DNA from: Novosphingobium sp.
GTDB lineage: Bacteria > Pseudomonadota > Alphaproteobacteria > Sphingomonadales > Sphingomonadaceae
Direction: 5' to 3'
NCBI GenBank assembly: GCA_030697365.1
Contig: JAUYQH010000101.1
Coordinates: 1-35,739, forward strand
Length of the DNA stretch: 35,739 nucleotides
In this document: piece after piece, positions 1 through 7,654 of the stretch
How the letters are laid out: every line of letters begins with the position of its first letter
How positions within the stretch are numbered: position 1 is the first letter of the stretch
Translations under genes and position numbers: made by a program
Notes under the pieces: model-generated
The model's input: the letters and a program-made list of their open reading frames with translations, nothing else
What the model was told of the DNA's origin: nothing
Database searches by the model: none

Positions 1-2
1 GC

Positions 3-224
3 ACCGAGCCGGCGCGGCGGAAGGTCACGGTAGGGGAGTGGCGCTCGCGTGCCCTGTTCGGGCTGCTCAAGCCGCGCTTCTTCAGGGGCGAGCACGTCGG
101 GACCGAACGAAAGGCCGATAATTCCGCGCTCCTGCGCCATCTCGCCCAGCTCGACCGCGGGGCGGGGGCGGGCGGTGCGAGCCGCGGAAAGTCACACGGT
201 TTCACCATGCGTTCCGCGTCCGCG
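3..224 (+). other. Unassigned left edge, possible 3' part of a plus-strand gene
   Basis: No gene can be named here. The plus frame beginning at base 3 has the codon-position pattern of a real gene in this genome: the third position is the most GC-rich and the second the least, over roughly the first 170 bases. The peptide it gives (with RALFGLLKPRFF near its start) is unfamiliar to me. The difficulty is that this frame meets no stop until 935, deep inside the antisense of the carbonic anhydrase gene. Either the gene ends by a frameshift, or the signal is the mirror of a minus-strand gene starting near 145 and leaving the window. I cannot decide between these. Confidence 0.2.
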
Positions 225-878
225 TCAGGCCACCGGCTCGAACACCCCGCCGCCCTCGTCGAGCAAGTGCAGCACCCCGTCCGAGATCGCGAAGTAAGCG
301 CCGCGCAGGCGAAGCGTGCCCTCGCGCTCGCCGCGGCGGATGCAGGGGAAGCTGCGCAAGTTGGCGAGGCTGACCTTCACTGCAGCCTCCTCCATAGCGC
401 GTTCGGCGGCGCGCCCGGTGGTGCCAAGCTCGTCGGCGATCGGGCCACGGGCTTCGTCGAGCATGGCGATCCAGTCGGCGATGAACCCGCCTTCGCCGGG
501 CTCGGCGTCGCGCAGCTCATCGGTCAGCGCCGCGCGGCAGCCGCCGCACATGCCGTGGCCCATCACGATCAGTTCCTTGACCTTGAGCACCTGGACCGCA
601 AACTCGAGCGCGGCGGAAACCCCGTGATGTCCGGCAACCGGCTCGAACGGGGGAACCAGCGCGGCGACGTTGCGCACGACGAACATCTCGCCCGGGTCGA
701 CGTCGAAGATCTGCGCCGGGTCCACCCGGCTGTCCGAGCAGGCGATGATCATCGTTTCGGGCTGCTGGCCTTCGCCCAACTGCGCCCAGCGGTCGCGCCT
801 GGGGGTCCAGCCGGTTTCGCGGAAACGGCGGTAGCCTTCGATCAGGTGGTCGAGCTCGGGAGAGGGGGCGATCGTCAT
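225..878 (-). CDS. Beta-class carbonic anhydrase
   Basis: This 217-residue protein should interconvert CO2 and bicarbonate in the cytoplasm, using one zinc per active site. The beta-class signature is complete: Cys47, Asp49 and Arg51 in CSDSRVDP, then His108 and Cys111 in GHGMCGGC. Cys47, His108 and Cys111 are the expected zinc ligands, and the Asp-Arg pair gates the fourth zinc position. The length is normal for bacterial members. The ATG at 878 was chosen because an AAGGG sequence lies a few bases before it and the protein then begins directly with the N-terminal helix. Reading further upstream only runs antisense to lipA. The gene is divergent from lipA, with 57 bp between the two starts, which must hold both promoters. 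Confidence 0.93.
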   Translation of the reverse strand: MTIAPSPELDHLIEGYRRFRETGWTPRRDRWAQLGEGQQPETMIIACSDSRVDPAQIFDVDPGEMFVVRNVAALVPPFEPVAGHHGVSAALEFAVQVLKVKELIVMGHGMCGGCRAALTDELRDAEPGEGGFIADWIAMLDEARGPIADELGTTGRAAERAMEEAAVKVSLANLRSFPCIRRGEREGTLRLRGAYFAISDGVLHLLDEGGGVFEPVA

Positions 879-935
879 GGCGCTGCCCTTAGGCACAGGC
901 GATTGCCACTGGCAAGCGCGCGGGAGCGCGACTAG

Positions 936-1880
936 ATGGGCGGCATGAACGATCTCGCTCCCTCCGCACAGCCGCGCCCCGAACGCCAGCGCAAGCCCGA
1001 CTGGATCCGGGTCAAGGCACCGGGCAGCAAGGCCTATGGCGAAACCCGCCAGCTGATGCGCGACCTCGGCCTCAACACGGTGTGCGAGGAGGCCGCCTGC
1101 CCGAACATTGGCGAGTGCTGGACCAAGAAGCACGCCACGGTGATGATCCTGGGCGACGTCTGCACCCGCGCGTGCGCGTTCTGCAACGTCAAGACCGGAA
1201 TGCCCCGCAAGGTCGACGCACTGGAGCCCGAGCATGTCGCGGTCGCCGCGGCCAGGCTGGGGCTGGAGCATATCGTGATCACCTCGGTCGATCGCGACGA
1301 CCTTGCCGATGGTGGGGCGGGGCAGTTCGTCAAGGTGATCGAGGCGTTGCGCCGAACCACGCCCAATACCACGATCGAGATTTTGACGCCGGACTTCCGC
1401 GGCAAAATGCGCCCCGCCATCGAGGCGATCGTCGCGGCGGGGCCGGATGTGTACAACCACAACCTCGAAACGGTGCCGCGGCTCTATCCCACGATCCGCC
1501 CGGGGGCGCGCTATTACGCGTCGCTGCGCCTGCTCGAAGAAGTAAAGCGCCATGATCCGCGCATCTTCACCAAGTCAGGGATCATGCTCGGGCTGGGCGA
1601 GGAACGGCTCGAGGTCCACCAGGTGATGGACGACATGCGCTGCGCCGGGATCGATTTCCTGACGATGGGGCAGTATCTCCAGCCCACGCCCAAGCACACC
1701 AAAGTGATCGATTTCGTCACCCCGCAGGCGTTTTCCGCGTTCGGGGCAATCGCGCGCGCCAAGGGTTTCCTGCAGGTCGCGTCGAGCCCGCTGACACGGT
1801 CGAGCTATCACGCCGGCGACGATTTCCGGGCGATGCGCGCCGCGAGGGAAGCGCAACTGGCGAAGATGGTGCGGGGCTAG
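936..1880 (+). CDS. lipA: Lipoyl synthase LipA (radical SAM)
   Basis: LipA inserts two sulfur atoms into octanoyl groups on the E2 subunits of 2-oxoacid dehydrogenases and on GcvH. At 314 residues it has the usual length. The auxiliary cluster cysteines are Cys50, Cys55 and Cys61, the radical-SAM cluster is CTRACAFC (Cys76, Cys80, Cys83), and the C-terminal RSSYHAG at 288-294 carries the serine that ligates the auxiliary cluster. The ATG at 936 has GGGAG nine bases upstream; an in-frame ATG three codons later is also possible. A START-like ubiquinone-binding gene follows after two bases, so the two are probably co-transcribed. Confidence 0.97.
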   Translation: MGGMNDLAPSAQPRPERQRKPDWIRVKAPGSKAYGETRQLMRDLGLNTVCEEAACPNIGECWTKKHATVMILGDVCTRACAFCNVKTGMPRKVDALEPEHVAVAAARLGLEHIVITSVDRDDLADGGAGQFVKVIEALRRTTPNTTIEILTPDFRGKMRPAIEAIVAAGPDVYNHNLETVPRLYPTIRPGARYYASLRLLEEVKRHDPRIFTKSGIMLGLGEERLEVHQVMDDMRCAGIDFLTMGQYLQPTPKHTKVIDFVTPQAFSAFGAIARAKGFLQVASSPLTRSSYHAGDDFRAMRAAREAQLAKMVRG

Positions 1881-1882
1881 GC

Positions 1883-2344
1883 TTGCCGCGCATCGCCGAA
1901 ACCCGTGACCTGCCGTGGTCGGCCGAACAGATGTTCGACCTCGTCGCCGACGTGAAGCGCTATGCCGAATTCCTCCCGTGGGTCGTGGCGACGCGGGTTC
2001 GGAGCGATGGCGAGACCGAGATGGTCGCCGATATGCTGATCGGTTTCAACGCTTTGCGTGAGAAATTCACCTCGCGGGTGACCAAGCTGAGGCCCGAGAT
2101 GATCGACGTCGATTACGTGGACGGGCCGATGAAGGAACTCGACAACAAATGGTTCTTCCGGCCCAACCCCGACGGCGGCTGCACGATCGACTTCGTGGTC
2201 GACTTCACTTTTCGCAACGCGGTGTTCGAGGCGCTGGCGGGCAAGTACCTCGACCGCGCCTTCCGCAAGATGGTCTCGGCGTTCGAAGAGCGCGCCGCGG
2301 CGCTCTATGGCAACAGCAGTTCGAGCGCGACCAGCGCTGCCTGA
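1883..2344 (+). CDS. Coq10/RatA-family START-like protein
   Basis: This 153-residue protein belongs to the polyketide cyclase/START group that includes mitochondrial Coq10, which binds ubiquinone and supports respiration, and Escherichia coli RatA. The N-terminus has the family pattern in which a short strand is followed by PWSAEQMFDLVADV and YAEFLPW, and the middle has DNKWFFRP followed by a long amphipathic C-terminal helix. The start appears to be TTG at 1883, two bases after the lipA stop; no ATG or GTG lies in a suitable place. A role as a quinone chaperone is inferred from the family. Its last 40 bases overlap the convergent CinA-type gene, so the serine/alanine-rich tail is encoded antisense to the end of that gene. 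Confidence 0.85.
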   Translation: MPRIAETRDLPWSAEQMFDLVADVKRYAEFLPWVVATRVRSDGETEMVADMLIGFNALREKFTSRVTKLRPEMIDVDYVDGPMKELDNKWFFRPNPDGGCTIDFVVDFTFRNAVFEALAGKYLDRAFRKMVSAFEERAAALYGNSSSSATSAA

Positions 2345-2817
2345 TGGCGCACCCCGGCGCGACCGTTTTCCGCACCGAAGTGCTGCATTTCGGCGTTGCA
2401 TTCCTCGCTCGGCTCGCCGCGCCGGGCGACCGCGAAGACCACCGTGCCCACCGGCTTGTTGGGGCTGCCGCCGTCGGGCCCGGCGACCCCGGTGATCGCC
2501 ACCGCGACATCGGCGTTGCTCCGCTTGAGCGCGCCGTCGGCCATCGCCCAGGCCACTGCGACCGAAACCGCGCCAAAAGTGTCGATGATGTCCGGCGAGA
2601 CCCCCAGCATCTCTTGCTTGGCTGCATTCGAATAGGAAATAAAACCGCGGTCGAACACTTTGGAACTGCCCGCAATTTCCGTTAGCGCGCTGCCCACCAA
2701 TCCGCCGGTGCAGCTCTCGGCGACAGCGACGGTTCGCCCTGCCGCGAGATTCCCGGCGATCACCCTTGCGGCCAGATCGACCAGCTCGCGGTGGAGGTTC
2801 CTATCGGCGTCAAGCAT
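2305..2817 (-). CDS. pncC: Stand-alone CinA C-terminal domain, NMN amidohydrolase type
   Basis: This is a single-domain CinA C-terminal (PncC-like) protein of 170 residues. The family hydrolyses nicotinamide mononucleotide to nicotinate mononucleotide in NAD recycling. The signatures AESCTGGL (34-41) and ITGVAGPDGG (109-118) are intact. The N-terminal molybdopterin-like domain of full CinA is absent, as is common in Proteobacteria. The ATG at 2817 was chosen because it stands one base after the ispDF stop codon, giving TGAGATG and suggesting translational coupling. The 3' end overlaps the convergent Coq10-like gene by 40 bp. The precise substrate is inferred from the family. Confidence 0.9.
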   Translation of the reverse strand: MLDADRNLHRELVDLAARVIAGNLAAGRTVAVAESCTGGLVGSALTEIAGSSKVFDRGFISYSNAAKQEMLGVSPDIIDTFGAVSVAVAWAMADGALKRSNADVAVAITGVAGPDGGSPNKPVGTVVFAVARRGEPSEECNAEMQHFGAENGRAGVRHQAALVALELLLP

Positions 2818-2818
2818 C

Positions 2819-3997
2819 TCAGGCGGTTCCGTGGTTGAGTGGAACCAGCGTCGCCACCGACTGGGCGGCGATGCCTTCACCCCGGCCGGTGAAGCCGAGG
2901 CGCTCGGTGGTGGTCGCCTTGACGCTCACCGCTTCGATCCCGAGGCCGAGGATCTGCGCGAGCCGGGTCCGCATCGCCAGCTTGTGCGGGCCGATGCGCG
3001 GGGCTTCGCAGACGATGGTGACGTCGACATGGTCCACGCCATAGCCTGCCTCGCGCGCCAGCGCCACGGCATGCGCAAGGAAACGGTTGGACGGGGCCCC
3101 GCGCCAGAGCGGGTCGCTGGGCGGAAAATGGTCGCCGATGTCGCCCGCCGCCGCCGCGCCGAGCACCGCATCGGTCACCGCATGAAGCGCGACATCGGCG
3201 TCGGAGTGTCCGGTAAGCCCCTTGGAGTGCTCGATTTTCACCCCGCAAAGCCACAGCTCCTCGCCCTCGACCAGGCGGTGAACGTCGAACCCGAAGCCGG
3301 TCCGCGCGTGGCGTGCAGGCTCGGCGAGATCGGCCGCGTAAGTGACCTTGCGCAAGGCCTCGTCGCCCTCGATCAGCGCCACTGCGAGCCCGGCGGCGCG
3401 CGCCACCTCGGCGTCGTCGCCCGCGGTGGTGTCGCCCTGCCAGGCACGGTGAGCGGCCAAGATCTCGGCGTACCGAAACGCCTGCGGGGTCTGGATGCGG
3501 TACAAGCCGTCGCGTGCCACCGGTCCGTCGCCGTCGCGATAGAGGCTATCGACCACCGGCAGCACGGGCACCGCACCCGCCGAGGCGTCCAGCGCCGCCA
3601 GCAGGCGTGCGATGACTGCCTGCGGCAGTCCGGGCCTTGCGGCATCATGGATGAGGACCGCGGCGGGTGTCATGTCCGCCAAGCTGGCGAGCCCCGCTGC
3701 AACCGAATCCTGTCGGGTCGCTCCTCCGGTGACCAAGTCGACATCGAGCCCGGCGAGCGCTGCTTCGGCCAGCGCCTCGCCATCAGCGGGGATCACCACC
3801 ACAACGCGCGCCAATCCGGCCTTGATGAATGCCTCGACCGAATGGCGCGCGAGAGGCTTGCCACGCCACGGCGCGAACTGCTTGGGCACCTCGCCGCCCG
3901 CGCGCAGCCCCTGGCCGGCGGCAACGACGATGGCTGCGGTAGAGGAGGGCGCGAAAGCGTTCACTGCGGGCGTGGCTCTATCAGCCTTGCCGCCCAT
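2819..3997 (-). CDS. ispDF: Bifunctional IspD/IspF of the MEP isoprenoid pathway
   Basis: This 392-residue fusion carries out two steps of the non-mevalonate pathway: cytidylyl transfer to methylerythritol phosphate and cyclisation to the 2,4-cyclodiphosphate. Residues about 20-225 are IspD, with the nucleotide-binding [16 protein letters not shown] and the [10 protein letters not shown] loop. Residues about 230-392 are IspF, with metal ligands Asp238 and His240 in FDVHRL and [10 protein letters not shown] around His272. The fusion is typical of alphaproteobacteria. The ATG at 3997 lacks a clear ribosome site; an in-frame GTG twelve codons later is an alternative. dusB is divergent, only 37 bp away. 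Confidence 0.95.
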   Translation of the reverse strand: MGGKADRATPAVNAFAPSSTAAIVVAAGQGLRAGGEVPKQFAPWRGKPLARHSVEAFIKAGLARVVVVIPADGEALAEAALAGLDVDLVTGGATRQDSVAAGLASLADMTPAAVLIHDAARPGLPQAVIARLLAALDASAGAVPVLPVVDSLYRDGDGPVARDGLYRIQTPQAFRYAEILAAHRAWQGDTTAGDDAEVARAAGLAVALIEGDEALRKVTYAADLAEPARHARTGFGFDVHRLVEGEELWLCGVKIEHSKGLTGHSDADVALHAVTDAVLGAAAAGDIGDHFPPSDPLWRGAPSNRFLAHAVALAREAGYGVDHVDVTIVCEAPRIGPHKLAMRTRLAQILGLGIEAVSVKATTTERLGFTGRGEGIAAQSVATLVPLNHGTA

Positions 3998-3998
3998 G

Positions 3999-4009
3999 CT
4001 GCAATGCAG
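3999..4009. repeat. Perfect 11-bp palindrome between ispDF and dusB starts
   Basis: The sequence CTGCAATGCAG reads the same on both strands apart from its central base. It occupies about a third of the 37-bp gap between two divergent start codons and abuts the ispDF ATG. It could be a regulator site or a small hairpin in the ispDF leader. A chance occurrence is possible at this length. Confidence 0.35.
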
Positions 4010-4034
4010 TAAGCGCTGCCTGTTTTTTAGGCAT

Positions 4035-5072
4035 ATGACCATTCCGCTCCCACCTCCCCCGCGGCTCGCGCCGCTCGCCATCGGTCCGGTGACGGTGCCG
4101 TGCCCGGTGATCCTCGCGCCGATGACCGGGGTGACCGACATGCCGTTCCGCCGCCTCGTCCGCCGCTTCGGCTCCGGGCTCAACGTCACCGAGATGATCG
4201 CCAGCCCGGCGATGATCCGAGAGACGCGCCAATCGCTGCAGAAGGCGGCGTGGGACGCGGTGGAAGAGCCGGTTTCGCTCCAGCTTGCCGGGTGCTCTCC
4301 CGCCGAAATGGCCGAGGCGGCCAAGCTCAACGCCGATCGCGGCGCGGCAATTATCGACATCAACATGGGCTGCCCGGTGAAGAAGGTGGTCAACGGCGAG
4401 GCCGGATCGGCGCTGATGCGCGACCTGCCGCTGGCCGCGCGGCTGATCGAGGCGACGGTCAAGGCGGTGGATGTGCCGGTCACGGTCAAGATGCGGATGG
4501 GCTGGTGCCACGACAGCCTCAACGCGCCCGAACTGGCGCGGATCGCGGAAGGTCTCGGCGCAAAGATGATCATCGTCCACGGCCGCACCCGCAACCAGAT
4601 GTACAAGGGCTCAGCCGACTGGGCGTTCGTTCGCCGGGTCAAGCAGGCGGTTACGATCCCGGTGATCGTCAACGGCGACATCTGCACGATTCCCGACGTT
4701 GCCGAGGCGCTCGCGCAAAGCGGGGCAGACGGGGCGATGATCGGGCGCGGTGCTTACGGCAGGCCGTGGCTGCTAGGGCAGGTGATGCACTGGCTTGAGA
4801 CTGGAGACACGCGCCCGGACCCATCGCTGGATGCGCAATATGCCCTGATCACAGAGCATTACGCCGCAATGCTCCACCACTATGGCAGCGATACCGGGGT
4901 CAAGCTCGCGCGCAAGCATCTTGGCTGGTACACCAAGGGCCTGCCCGGCTCGGCCGAGTTCCGCAACCGGGTCAACTTCATCGACGATCCCCGCCAGGTG
5001 CTCGATTCGCTCGAGGCGTTTTACTCGGGTGTCGCCGACCTTCCGGCCGAAGAGCGCCGCGAGGCGGCGTGA
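4035..5072 (+). CDS. dusB: tRNA-dihydrouridine synthase DusB (NifR3)
   Basis: This FMN enzyme of 345 residues reduces specific uridines of tRNA to dihydrouridine. The TIM-barrel FMN site begins with [13 protein letters not shown] (28-40), the catalytic cysteine is Cys113 in [10 protein letters not shown], and KMRMG and HGRTR follow at the usual places, with a C-terminal helical tRNA-binding part. The ATG at 4035 fits the family start; the reading frame stays open upstream only as antisense of ispDF. The gene is historically called nifR3 because in alphaproteobacteria it heads the ntrBC operon, as it does here. Its stop overlaps the GTG start of ntrB by four bases. Confidence 0.95.
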   Translation: MTIPLPPPPRLAPLAIGPVTVPCPVILAPMTGVTDMPFRRLVRRFGSGLNVTEMIASPAMIRETRQSLQKAAWDAVEEPVSLQLAGCSPAEMAEAAKLNADRGAAIIDINMGCPVKKVVNGEAGSALMRDLPLAARLIEATVKAVDVPVTVKMRMGWCHDSLNAPELARIAEGLGAKMIIVHGRTRNQMYKGSADWAFVRRVKQAVTIPVIVNGDICTIPDVAEALAQSGADGAMIGRGAYGRPWLLGQVMHWLETGDTRPDPSLDAQYALITEHYAAMLHHYGSDTGVKLARKHLGWYTKGLPGSAEFRNRVNFIDDPRQVLDSLEAFYSGVADLPAEERREAA

Positions 5073-6178
5073 GCGGGCTGGGCGACTGGTCGCGGCCCGA
5101 TCCGCAGCGGCTGATCGCCAGCTTCCCTTTCGCCGTCGTGCTGGTCGCCCCCGACCTGGCGATCGCCGCGACCAATCCGGCGGCAGAGCAGCTCCTCGGC
5201 CAGAGCGCGCGCCGTATGCTTGGCAAGCGCGTCGATACCCAGCTGGTATTCACCGAAAGCCACGTTGCAGCCCGGCTGGGTGACAGCGACGCGCAGCTTT
5301 TCGCGCGCGATTCCGCGGTGAGGATCGGAGGACAGGTGCGGCGGCTTGACGTCATGCTCGCCCCCGTCGCGGGCCATCACGGATGGCAAATGCTGATCCT
5401 CCATGAGCCGATTGGGGTCGAGGCGCTGGGCGGCGAGCGCCACGGCGGCGACGCCGCGCCGCTGCGCGCGCCCGAAGTGCTAGCGCACGAAATCAAGAAC
5501 CCGCTGGCGGGGATTCGCGGCGCTGCGCAGCTTCTCGCTCGCTCGGGCGACGAGCGTCAGCGCGAGCTGACCACGCTTATCACGGACGAAGTCGATCGGG
5601 TGACCAAGCTGATCGATCAGATGCAGACGCTGAGCCGCCGGGGCACCGTACCGCAGACTTCGTTCAATGTGCATGAGGCCTTGCGCCGTGCGGTCGCCGT
5701 GCTTTCGACCGGCGGCACGCAGATGCCGCAGGTCGAGGAGGAGTTCGACCCCTCACTCCCGCCGGTGCTGTGCAGTCCCGATTCGCTGGTCCAGGTCGTA
5801 CTCAACCTGATCGGCAACGCGCGTGAGGCCTGTGCCGAAGCAGCCTCGCCGCTGATTCTCGTCCGCACACGGTTTGCCAGTGGAATCCGCCTCCACGGCG
5901 TATCGGGGGAGCCTCCGCTGGCGCTGCCGATCGAGATTCGGATAAGCGACAACGGACCGGGAATCGACCCCGAACTCGGTGACCGCATCTTCGAGCCTTT
6001 CGTCTCGGGCAAACCGCATGGCCAGGGACTGGGCCTTGCGCTGGTCCAGAAGCTGGTTCGCGAGATGAACGGCCGGATCACCCACGATCGCGATGAAGCC
6101 GCGGGGCTCACTCACTTCCGGCTCCACCTGCCCGTCGCCGAGCGGCAAGTGGACACGCACAGGACTGCCGCGGCATGA
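5069..6178 (+). CDS. ntrB: Nitrogen regulation sensor histidine kinase NtrB
   Basis: This soluble sensor kinase of 369 residues should phosphorylate and dephosphorylate NtrC in response to nitrogen status through PII. It has an N-terminal PAS domain (about 10-110), the phospho-acceptor His140 in [14 protein letters not shown], an N box in [12 protein letters not shown] and the ATP-lid boxes DNGPGID and GQGLGLAL. There is no membrane segment. The GTG start at 5069 overlaps the dusB stop (GTGA), and its own stop overlaps the ntrC ATG (ATGA), so dusB, ntrB and ntrC are translationally linked. Confidence 0.94.
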   Translation: MSGLGDWSRPDPQRLIASFPFAVVLVAPDLAIAATNPAAEQLLGQSARRMLGKRVDTQLVFTESHVAARLGDSDAQLFARDSAVRIGGQVRRLDVMLAPVAGHHGWQMLILHEPIGVEALGGERHGGDAAPLRAPEVLAHEIKNPLAGIRGAAQLLARSGDERQRELTTLITDEVDRVTKLIDQMQTLSRRGTVPQTSFNVHEALRRAVAVLSTGGTQMPQVEEEFDPSLPPVLCSPDSLVQVVLNLIGNAREACAEAASPLILVRTRFASGIRLHGVSGEPPLALPIEIRISDNGPGIDPELGDRIFEPFVSGKPHGQGLGLALVQKLVREMNGRITHDRDEAAGLTHFRLHLPVAERQVDTHRTAAA

Positions 6179-7596
6179 CCCGGCGGGTGCTCCTGGTCGA
6201 AGACGATGTGTCGATCGCCACGGTGATCACCGCCGCGCTCGAGGCCGAGGGTTTTGCGGTGGAACGACGCGACACGCTCGCCGGGCGCGACGCGGCGCTG
6301 GAGGGTGGCCGCTTCGCCGCGTTGCTCACCGACGTGGTCCTGCCCGACGGCGATGGAATCGCCACGCTCCCGCCGATCTGCGCTTCTCATCCGGCGTTGC
6401 CCGTCATTATCCTTTCCGCCCAGAACACGCTCGATACTGCGGTGCGCGCCAGCGATACCGGGGCGTTCGAGTATTTTCCCAAGCCGTTCGACCTCGACGA
6501 ACTGGTCCGCGCGGTGCGCCAGGCGGTGGGTTCGGGGGAGGGCGGGGGAGCCACGGTCGACGAAGGCGAGATCGCCACCGCGCTGCCACTGGTTGGGCGC
6601 AGCGCGCCGATGCAGGCGGTGTACCGGATGATCACCCGCGTCCTGCGCAACGATCTGACGGTGCTGATCCTCGGCGAATCGGGCACCGGCAAGGAACTGG
6701 TGGCCGAGGCGATTCACACTTTGGGCAACCGTCGCGACGGTCCGCTGGTGGCGGTCAATGCCGCGGCGATCCCCTCCGAATTGATCGAGAGCGAGCTGTT
6801 CGGGCACGAGAAGGGCGCGTTCACGGGGGCGGTAGCTCGCCACATCGGCAAGTTCGAACAGGCCGCAGGGGGGACGCTGTTCCTCGACGAGATCGGCGAC
6901 ATGCCAATGCAGGCGCAGACACGCCTGCTTCGCACATTGCAGTCGGGGCGGATCCGCCGGGTTGGCGGGCGCGATGAAATAGCTGTCGATGCCCGGATCA
7001 TTGCCGCGACCAACCGCGATCTCGAGCCGATGATTGCCGCGGGCACGTTCCGCGAGGACTTGTACTACCGCCTCAACGTGGTTCCGATCACGCTGCCGCC
7101 ATTGCGCGAGCGGCGCGACGACATCGCCGCGCTGGCGCGACATTTCCTGGCGCAAGCGGCCGCCGAAGGCCTGCCGCGGCGCACGCTTGGGGCAACGGCG
7201 CTGGCTTTGCTGGAACGCCAGCCATGGCGCGGGAATGTTCGTGAGCTGCGCAACGTCGCCTACCGCCTGGCGCTGATGGCGCGCGAAGAAGTGATCGACG
7301 AGGAGGCACTGGGCGTGCTGCTCGAACGCGATTCCCGCGATGCTCCGGAGTCCGCCGCGCCTGCCGGTTTCGCCGCCGCAGTCGCCGGGTTCCTCGCCAG
7401 CGAACGGCCGGGCGAGGGGGAGCTCTACGACGCCGCGCTGGCCGCGTTCGAGCGCCCGCTGTTCGCCCACGCGCTCGCGGAGACGGGGGGCAACCAGCTT
7501 CGCGCTGCGCGGCTGCTGGGCATCAACCGCAACACCTTGCGCAAACGCCTGCTCGATCTCGACATGGCAAGTACGGTCCGCTCCGCTACGCCCTGA
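6175..7596 (+). CDS. ntrC: Nitrogen response regulator NtrC
   Basis: NtrC is the sigma-54 activator partner of NtrB. The 473-residue chain has a receiver domain with phospho-acceptor Asp53, an AAA+ domain with Walker A GESGTGKE (167-174), the sigma-54-contact loop GAFTGA (214-219) and Walker B LFLDEIGD, and a Fis-type helix-turn-helix near the C-terminus (NQLRAARLLGINRNTLRKRL, 440-459). All the parts needed to activate sigma-54 promoters are present, unlike in NtrX downstream. The ATG overlaps the ntrB stop by four bases. A 58-bp gap with a dyad follows before ntrY. Confidence 0.95.
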   Translation: MTRRVLLVEDDVSIATVITAALEAEGFAVERRDTLAGRDAALEGGRFAALLTDVVLPDGDGIATLPPICASHPALPVIILSAQNTLDTAVRASDTGAFEYFPKPFDLDELVRAVRQAVGSGEGGGATVDEGEIATALPLVGRSAPMQAVYRMITRVLRNDLTVLILGESGTGKELVAEAIHTLGNRRDGPLVAVNAAAIPSELIESELFGHEKGAFTGAVARHIGKFEQAAGGTLFLDEIGDMPMQAQTRLLRTLQSGRIRRVGGRDEIAVDARIIAATNRDLEPMIAAGTFREDLYYRLNVVPITLPPLRERRDDIAALARHFLAQAAAEGLPRRTLGATALALLERQPWRGNVRELRNVAYRLALMAREEVIDEEALGVLLERDSRDAPESAAPAGFAAAVAGFLASERPGEGELYDAALAAFERPLFAHALAETGGNQLRAARLLGINRNTLRKRLLDLDMASTVRSATP

Positions 7597-7627
7597 CGCG
7601 GCTCGGCGAAAAACCCTTGCAACATAG

Positions 7628-7641
7628 CAACAGTCCTGTTG
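7628..7641. promoter_or_regulatory. Dyad in the ntrC-ntrY gap, candidate ntrYX operator
   Basis: CAACAG and CTGTTG form a perfect inverted repeat around a two-base centre, inside a longer imperfect dyad whose outer arms are GCAA (7619-7622) and TTGC (7647-7650). It lies 14 bases before the ntrY ATG. A TTGCAA at 7617-7622 could be a -35 element. In other alphaproteobacteria NtrX has been reported to bind CAA-spacer-TTG sites near ntrY; the spacer here is longer, so autoregulation by NtrX is only an inference. It might instead form a leader hairpin. Confidence 0.4.
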
Positions 7642-7654
7642 TAGCATTGCCACT

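Noticed and set aside
207..935. Long plus-strand open frame of 242 codons
   Set aside because: It is the codon-aligned antisense of the carbonic anhydrase, whose metal-binding motifs are complete. Long antisense frames are expected at this GC content.
2660..4012. Plus-strand open frame of 450 codons opposite ispDF
   Set aside because: The minus strand carries all IspD and IspF motifs; the plus frame is composition-driven.
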